NCBI RefSeq assembly: GCF_020991365.1
Contig: NZ_JAJLRA010000005.1
Span: 310,001 to 374,000 of the forward strand
DNA: 64,000 nt
Reading direction: 5' to 3'
Source of the DNA: Streptacidiphilus sp. ASG 303
Lineage (GTDB): Bacteria; Actinomycetota; Actinomycetes; Streptomycetales; Streptomycetaceae
Below are positions 59,733-64,000 of the stretch, one piece after another (the first letter of the stretch is position 1; each line of letters starts with the position of its first letter). Both the position numbers and the translations under genes were made by a program. The notes under the pieces are model-generated. The model made no database searches, was not told the DNA's origin, and saw only the letters and a program-made list of their open reading frames with translations.

Positions 59733-61133
59733 TCACCAGGCGCCGCCGCCCGCCGACACCTCCCCACCCACCTGCATGGCCGCCTCGATGCGGCGCTTCA
59801 GATCGGCTTCCTGGCCGGAGATGCACAGGGCGTAGGTGGAGAGCAGGACCGGCACGCTGTTGCCCGCCCATGCGGCCACCTGCGCCGGCGGCACGCCGCT
59901 GTTGAGCCAGGTCGTGAGACAGGTGTGCCGCAGGTCGTAGACCCGCCGTCCCACCGGGGACTCGTACTCCTCATCGGTGAGCACCGCCCGCCGAGCCTTG
60001 TCCCACGCCCGGCGGAAGACGGAACCCGACAACCGGCCGCCCTTCTCCCCCGGGAACAGCAGGTCGCCGGGCTTCAACTCCTCGGCCGCGATGTGCTCCC
60101 GGAGGATCCTCGCCAGGGCGGGATGCGCCAGCACGATCCGAGTTTCCCCCTCAGCCCGGCCCTTGAGGTGCCGGGTGTCGTGGATCTCTCCGGAGTCAGT
60201 CCAGTGCTTACCCACCTCCGGAGTAGCGGTGTGAAAGACCAGTTCCCCCCATTGGTCCGCAGCATCCTCGGCAGGCAGCGTGACGTCCCGGACCCGCATC
60301 GCCACTGCCTCCTCGGGACGAGGCCCCGCGTAGTAGAGGGTGGCGAAGTAGGCGTGCAGCCGGGTCCCGGTCCGCGGGCGGGGGTGGATCCACCCGAGCA
60401 ACCGCCCGACCTGCTCCGGGTTGAGCAGGCACCGCCGGTCCACTGTGGCCGCCGTCTTCGGGCTGCTCCCCCTGCCCTTCGGCAAGGGGTTGGCCGACAG
60501 GATTCCATGCCTCACGGCATGGTCGAGGGCGATGTTCAGTACTCTGCGGTGCCGCTTCACCGTGGACGCAGCGGCGGGCCTGCCGTTCAGCTTGGTGGCA
60601 AGGGCGTTCAGCACCGCGTCCACCCACGCCGTGTCCGCCCACGCCGTCATGGGGAGGGTGTTCCGCTGCGCCCACCGCAGGATTGCGGCGACGTCCGGCG
60701 GCGCACTGTCCCGGCGGTTGCGGTTGAAGGCGTACTCCCGGAGCGCGGTGCGGACCTCAACCGGCTCGAACTCCCCCGGCTCCCTACGGAACAGGGCCAC
60801 AGTGGTTGCGGTGAGCGTCTTCGCGATGTTCTTGCGGTTGTTGGCGGACGCGCGGGCCCACTTGGCATCCACGAACTGGACTGCGAAGTCGTACCAACTC
60901 AATCCCGCGCCCTTCGGCTTTCGGGAGACCGGGTGACCCGTCTCCACGTCGAACGCCTCACCCTTCCGGGCGGCACTGACCAGTTCCGAGCGGAACGAGT
61001 CGGCGAGTGCCTCCGTGGCGAAGGTCTCCCGCTTCTCCTCGCTGGCGACGACCCACCGGACGGTGTAGGTCGTGCCCCGCTTGCCCTTGTAGGGGCGGAT
61101 CCTCCAGATGCGGACGTCGTAGGTGGTCGTCAT
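59733..61133 (-). CDS. int: Tyrosine site-specific integrase of element 2
   Basis: This is a 466-aa integrase that would act at tRNA-Arg. The N-terminal half is an arm-binding and SAM-like region (MTTTYDVRIWRIRPYKGKRGTTYTVRW). The catalytic domain has R272 (YYAGPRPEEAV) and R402 (VYDLRHTCLTTWL). The position where many integrases have His is Asn425 in AWAGNS, and the nucleophile is Y434 (LSTYAL). The first residue of the RxxH-like motif (H in HDLRH) is Tyr here, as in a known actinobacterial subgroup. ATG at 61133 shares one base with the excisionase stop (TGATG). The end lies 133 nt past the tRNA terminator. Confidence 0.94.
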   Translation of the reverse strand: MTTTYDVRIWRIRPYKGKRGTTYTVRWVVASEEKRETFATEALADSFRSELVSAARKGEAFDVETGHPVSRKPKGAGLSWYDFAVQFVDAKWARASANNRKNIAKTLTATTVALFRREPGEFEPVEVRTALREYAFNRNRRDSAPPDVAAILRWAQRNTLPMTAWADTAWVDAVLNALATKLNGRPAAASTVKRHRRVLNIALDHAVRHGILSANPLPKGRGSSPKTAATVDRRCLLNPEQVGRLLGWIHPRPRTGTRLHAYFATLYYAGPRPEEAVAMRVRDVTLPAEDAADQWGELVFHTATPEVGKHWTDSGEIHDTRHLKGRAEGETRIVLAHPALARILREHIAAEELKPGDLLFPGEKGGRLSGSVFRRAWDKARRAVLTDEEYESPVGRRVYDLRHTCLTTWLNSGVPPAQVAAWAGNSVPVLLSTYALCISGQEADLKRRIEAAMQVGGEVSAGGGAW

Positions 61134-61339
61134 CAGGCGGCGTCCTCGTGCTCCATGAGCCAGTCGTCCAGGTCGCTTCGACGCACCCGTAGGTCTCCAT
61201 TGGGCAGCTTGATGCAGCGGGGCGCCCGCTTCTTCTGTCGCCAGTCGTAGAAGGTCGATCGGGAGATCTGCAGTTCCTCGCAGACCTCCGGGAGCGTCAG
61301 CATTCCTCGGAGGCGGAGCTTGGGCTTGGCAATGGTCAC
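61133..61339 (-). CDS. xis: Excisionase / helix-turn-helix protein of element 2
   Basis: This is a 68-aa MerR-type winged-helix protein. Its recognition region is LTLPEVCEELQISRSTFYDWRQKKRAPRCIKLPNGDLRVRRSDLDDWL (about residues 14-62). It should set excision direction together with the integrase. GTG at 61339 has AGGAGAAG 5-6 nt upstream and overlaps the stop of the preceding small gene by 3-4 nt, while its own stop overlaps the integrase ATG. The three genes are one translationally coupled unit. Confidence 0.92.
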   Translation of the reverse strand: MTIAKPKLRLRGMLTLPEVCEELQISRSTFYDWRQKKRAPRCIKLPNGDLRVRRSDLDDWLMEHEDAA

Positions 61340-61512
61340 TGCGGCTTCTCCTCGGTGGCGTCGGGCAGGGCGGCGGTGAGGTAGAGGCGGACCAGCCGGG
61401 ACTGGGACCGGTAGGGGTAGGGACGGCTGACGTCGAGCACGTCCAAGACGGTGACAAGGGTGTCGGCAGTGCGGCGGCACTCGTCTTCGGTGCCGTGCAG
61501 GCGAATGCGCAC
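61336..61512 (-). CDS. Small conserved protein of integrative elements
   Basis: This 58-aa protein reads RIRLHGTEDECRRTADTLVTVLDVLDVSRPYPYRSQSRLVRLYL. Proteins with this pattern occur next to excisionase or rep genes in Streptomyces integrative elements; the function is unknown. GTG at 61512 has a TGGAG 7 nt upstream. The frame is open further upstream, into the iteron region. Its stop overlaps the excisionase start (GTGA). Confidence 0.75.
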   Translation of the reverse strand: MRIRLHGTEDECRRTADTLVTVLDVLDVSRPYPYRSQSRLVRLYLTAALPDATEEKPQ

Positions 61513-61549
61513 GGGCGGCTCCAGATGGTTAGGGGCGTGGAGTGGCACT

Positions 61550-61779
61550 GCAGAACCCGCAAAACCTGCAGAACCCCGGGGCGTGGCGGCTGAGCTGCAG
61601 GTTCGGGTCTGCGGTGGGGTGCGGCAAAACCTGGGGGAAACTCCCGCAGAACCTCCCGGCCGCCAGGGCGGGCCGTGGGCGGGTGGGGTTGTGCGGGAGT
61701 TTCCGGAGGTTCTGCGGCGGGTGCGACCGGTGGCGTCGGTGCTGGTCAGCGGCCAGGTGTGGGGTTTTGCAGGTTCTGC
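61550..61779. repeat. Iteron block, candidate replication origin of element 2
   Basis: Eight 9-bp words of the form GCARAACCY are visible. In one orientation they lie at 61,550, 61,559, 61,568 (three contiguous), 61,624 and 61,646; in the opposite orientation at 61,707, 61,762 and 61,771 (the last two contiguous). Between them GGAAACTCCCGCA (61,636-61,648) pairs with TGCGGGAGTTTCC (61,692-61,704), giving a dyad. The block is noncoding and lies directly downstream of the DUF3987/primase genes. An origin role is inferred. Confidence 0.65.
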
Positions 61780-61808
61780 GGGTTGTGCGGGTGGTTCCTG
61801 GGGTCCGG

Positions 61809-63380
61809 TCAGGGGCCGGGGTGGGTGATGGCGGGGTGCAGCGTGTAGCGGGGTGCGGGTGGCCGGCCGCCGCGGGAGGTGCGCGGGGGCGGTGGTTCCT
61901 GGCGGATCCAGCCGTGTTCTTCGAGCAGGGTCAGGGCGGGTTCGAGGTCGGCGACGGTGGGGAACTCGCCGCGGGGCAGCTTGTTGAACAGCTCGCGGCG
62001 GGAGATGCGGTCGGCGGGGTTGGCGCGCAGCCAGTCCAGGACGGTGCGGGCGCCGGTGTGGGCGGGGTCGGAGCCCATGGCGTCGAAGACGGCCAGGGCG
62101 TGGGCGGTGAAGTAGTGCCCGAGGCGGCCGGCCGACCGGATGGTGTCGGCGTGGATGGGGCGGGTCCAGCCGTCGGTGGGGTGGGCGGCGAGGTGGAGGA
62201 GTCCGGCGAGGCGGGCGACGGCGCCGTCGAGTTTGCTGGCCCAGGTGTCGATGTGGGCCAGGGCGCCGCCCTTGCGGAGCTTGGGTTCGGTGTCCTGCTG
62301 GTGGGCGAGCATCGCGGCGTCCGCCTCGGGGGTGAGGGTGAGTACTGCCGGGTCGGTCCAGCCGGCCAGGGCCAGGGTCAGCGCCGCCACCTGCCGGGTG
62401 TACGCCTCCGCCACCGCCTCCGGGATGAGGTCGGGGGTGAGGTTGCGGTAGCCGACCAGGGAGGCGGGGAGGCAGTAGAGGAACCGGGCGAGCAGGCCGC
62501 GGCCCTCGAACCCCTTGACCTTGGCGATGTCGGTGAACACCGACGGCTGCACGGCCAAGCCCATGGTGAGGGCGGGGGCCTCGATGTACTGGCGGTCCCT
62601 TCCCTGCCGGTTGACCCGCAGCACGTCCCCGGCGTGGCCCTTGAGGAAGACGTCCATGTTCGGCGTGCCGGAGTAGCGGCCGGCGATGATGTCGAAGATG
62701 CCGCCCTCCGGGGAGAGGACGGCCATCCGGCCGCCCTGCTCGGCCAGCAGCGTGGCGAGCCCTTCGGGGGTGACGTCGTCGGCCACCAGTTGGGGCCGCT
62801 CGGGGACGGTGGCCGCCTCGGCGGCCTGGGCCAGGGCGATCGCCTCGGCGGTCAGGGCGTCGCGCTCGTCGGGGGCGGCGTTCGCGGCCTTGGCGGCGGC
62901 CTTGTCGGCGGCGGCCCGGGCCAGGCGGGCGGTGGTTTCCGCCTCCGCGCGGGTGGCGGCGGAGGTCTCGACCATGGCCTTCTCGACCGCGAGCAGGGGG
63001 GCGGTCATCAGGGAGAAGACGGCACTCTTGCGGTTGCCGGGCGGCAGGGCGACGGCGATGAAGGTGTTCACCGGCTCCCGCCACCGACCGCGCACCGCCA
63101 CCTGCGCGCGGCCGCCGGCGGCGGTGGACAGCACCGACAGGGCCACGCAGCCGGCCAGGTCCGGCGGGGTCTGGGTCTCCTCCGCCACCGCGGCGACCAT
63201 GTCGGCCAGCCACTCGGGCAGGGCGTCGGTGGGGAACGGGGGCAGGGCGCGGGCCTGTCCGAGGGGGATGGGGTCCTCCCACACCTCTGCCTCGGGCTGC
63301 ATCTCCGGGGGCGGGGGGAGCGTGTTGTCCCAGTCCGCGAACAGGGACGAAGAGGCGTCCAGGGGGTGGGGGATGGTCAT
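61809..63380 (-). CDS. DUF3987-family protein of element 2
   Basis: This 523-aa protein is of the DUF3987 type. An N-terminal LPEWLADMVAAVAEETQTPPDLAGCVALSVLSTAAGGRAQV precedes a P-loop-like VALPPGNRKSAVFSLMTAPL (about residues 110-130, Walker A with GNRKS). After it come VADDVTPEGLATLLAEQGGRMAVLSPEGGIFDIIAGRYSG, MGLAVQPSVF and the arginine-rich GFEGRGLLARFLYCLP. It is a likely helicase-like replication ATPase acting with the adjacent primase/polymerase. ATG at 63380 overlaps the primase stop (ATGA). A coiled coil (AATRAEAETTARLARAAADKAAAKAANAAP) is inserted mid-protein. Confidence 0.88.
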   Translation of the reverse strand: MTIPHPLDASSSLFADWDNTLPPPPEMQPEAEVWEDPIPLGQARALPPFPTDALPEWLADMVAAVAEETQTPPDLAGCVALSVLSTAAGGRAQVAVRGRWREPVNTFIAVALPPGNRKSAVFSLMTAPLLAVEKAMVETSAATRAEAETTARLARAAADKAAAKAANAAPDERDALTAEAIALAQAAEAATVPERPQLVADDVTPEGLATLLAEQGGRMAVLSPEGGIFDIIAGRYSGTPNMDVFLKGHAGDVLRVNRQGRDRQYIEAPALTMGLAVQPSVFTDIAKVKGFEGRGLLARFLYCLPASLVGYRNLTPDLIPEAVAEAYTRQVAALTLALAGWTDPAVLTLTPEADAAMLAHQQDTEPKLRKGGALAHIDTWASKLDGAVARLAGLLHLAAHPTDGWTRPIHADTIRSAGRLGHYFTAHALAVFDAMGSDPAHTGARTVLDWLRANPADRISRRELFNKLPRGEFPTVADLEPALTLLEEHGWIRQEPPPPRTSRGGRPPAPRYTLHPAITHPGP

Positions 63381-64000
63381 GCCGCGACTCCCGGGATCGT
63401 GAGCTGGGCGCCGCGGGCGAGGCCGGAGGCGAGGGTGCGGCGGATCTCCGCCTCCCCCAGCCCGACCGCAGTAGCGGCCTCGGCCAGAGCGCCTTCGGCG
63501 GCCTCCCGCGGCAGGGTGCCAGCAGCCACCAAGCGCCCGAGGGCGGCGGCGGCGCGGAACAGGGTGTGGTTGCGCTGCCCCTCCGGGGCGGTGCGGACGC
63601 GGGCGGTCTCGCCGTCCAGGGCGGCGCGGCTGTAGGCGTCGGCGTCGCTCATCCGGTCCCGCCACCGGGCGGGGGTGATGCGCGGCGTCTGCCGGGCCGG
63701 GGCCCCCTTGCTGATCAGCGAGGAGGGAAGGGGCGCGGGCGGATCGTTGCGCTCCACGCGGTAGGGGACAGCGTCCACCACGGAGCCGGGGGCGAGGACG
63801 TAGCCGCCGCGGCAGCGGGTGTCCACCTTCCACCCGAGCGTGCCGACCGTGGACGGCGGCAGTGGCACCGCCTCGGGGACGGCGAAGTACAGGTGCAGCC
63901 CACCGGATCGGGTCCGCACGGTGAACGTGGCGTCCGGGAACGGCAGGTGCGCGCGCTCGCACAGCACGGCGAGCACGTCCGCGCCGTCGGTGACGCCGGG
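63377..64000 (-). CDS. Bifunctional DNA primase/polymerase (partial, runs off window)
   Basis: The C-terminal part of a prim-pol protein, at least 207 aa in the window. GGLHLYFAVP and KVDTRCRGGYVLAPGSVVDAVPYRV carry the second half of the Prim-Pol active site, with the conserved H-x-Y and R-GGY-V-APGS. A C-terminal helical region follows (NHTLFRAAAALGRLVAAGTLPREAAEGALAEAATAVGLGEAEIRRTL). Its N-terminus lies beyond position 64,000. The stop overlaps the DUF3987 ATG. Together they replace the RepSA-type initiator of element 1. Confidence 0.92.
   Translation of the reverse strand, partial: PGVTDGADVLAVLCERAHLPFPDATFTVRTRSGGLHLYFAVPEAVPLPPSTVGTLGWKVDTRCRGGYVLAPGSVVDAVPYRVERNDPPAPLPSSLISKGAPARQTPRITPARWRDRMSDADAYSRAALDGETARVRTAPEGQRNHTLFRAAAALGRLVAAGTLPREAAEGALAEAATAVGLGEAEIRRTLASGLARGAQLTIPGVAA

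Overview
The window reads as chromosomal DNA of a Streptomyces-type actinomycete. The base composition is very high in G+C, and GTG and TTG starts are common. Actinobacterial families recur: an SsbB-type SSB, a thioester-domain surface protein with an LAETG sorting signal, a SpoIIE-type phosphatase, PP2C/FHA genes, tandem PepN paralogues and EttA. Two tRNA genes each carry an integrated element of the actinomycete integrative-conjugative (pSAM2/AICE) kind. No species can be named from the sequence alone.

Region 1 (1-14,840) is a plastic island behind tRNA-Gly(TCC). tRNA-Pro(TGG) lies on the minus strand at the left edge. tRNA-Gly is followed by a small element (about 465-6,000) bounded by a perfect 45-bp direct repeat of the tRNA 3' end. 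It holds an integrase, an excisionase, a repSA-type initiator cut off by a truncated IS5-family transposase, and four unknown cargo genes. Beyond its right end are an ECF42 sigma factor with its YCII-type partner, a degraded IS5-family transposase abutting a tRNA-like 3' fragment, a VOC protein, an ECF41 sigma factor with a flavin oxidoreductase, an MFS pseudogene and a TIGR04338-like metallohydrolase. Decayed copies of the same att region at about 12.6 kb and 14.8 kb, and an arm-only copy at 9.7-9.85 kb, suggest repeated integration at this tRNA.

Region 2 (15,100-59,000) looks like ordinary chromosome. It contains a SpoIIE-type phosphatase, a Nei/Fpg glycosylase, rpiB, two APC amino-acid permeases around bioY, a DsbA-fold oxidoreductase, two tandem aminopeptidases N, an AsnC regulator divergent from asparaginase, malQ, a large secreted GH84-type protein, an HNH nuclease, an MscS channel, a glycosyltransferase, a damaged PknG-like kinase/PP2C/FHA signalling locus, a PIMT-like methyltransferase, an ABC-2 exporter, a group II truncated haemoglobin, a thioesterase, ettA, the thioester-domain surface protein and ssbB. 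Amino-acid uptake, peptide hydrolysis and asparagine breakdown are well represented between 19.6 and 32 kb. Many convergent gene pairs are separated by perfect GC-rich hairpins of 12-25 bp.

Region 3 (59,474-64,000, open at the right) is a second integrated element in tRNA-Arg(TCT). Reading leftward from the window edge it has a primase/polymerase, a DUF3987 protein, a noncoding stretch with eight 9-bp iterons in two opposed groups, a small protein, an excisionase and an integrase that ends near the tRNA. The protein genes on each side of the iteron stretch are joined by 1-4 nt overlaps. The iteron block is the best candidate for the element's replication origin.

The strongest signals are the serial att fossils at tRNA-Gly, the iteron/dyad block at 61.55-61.78 kb, the kinase locus reduced to a C-terminal scrap beside intact PP2C and FHA genes, and tandem-repeat insertions inside otherwise conserved genes.
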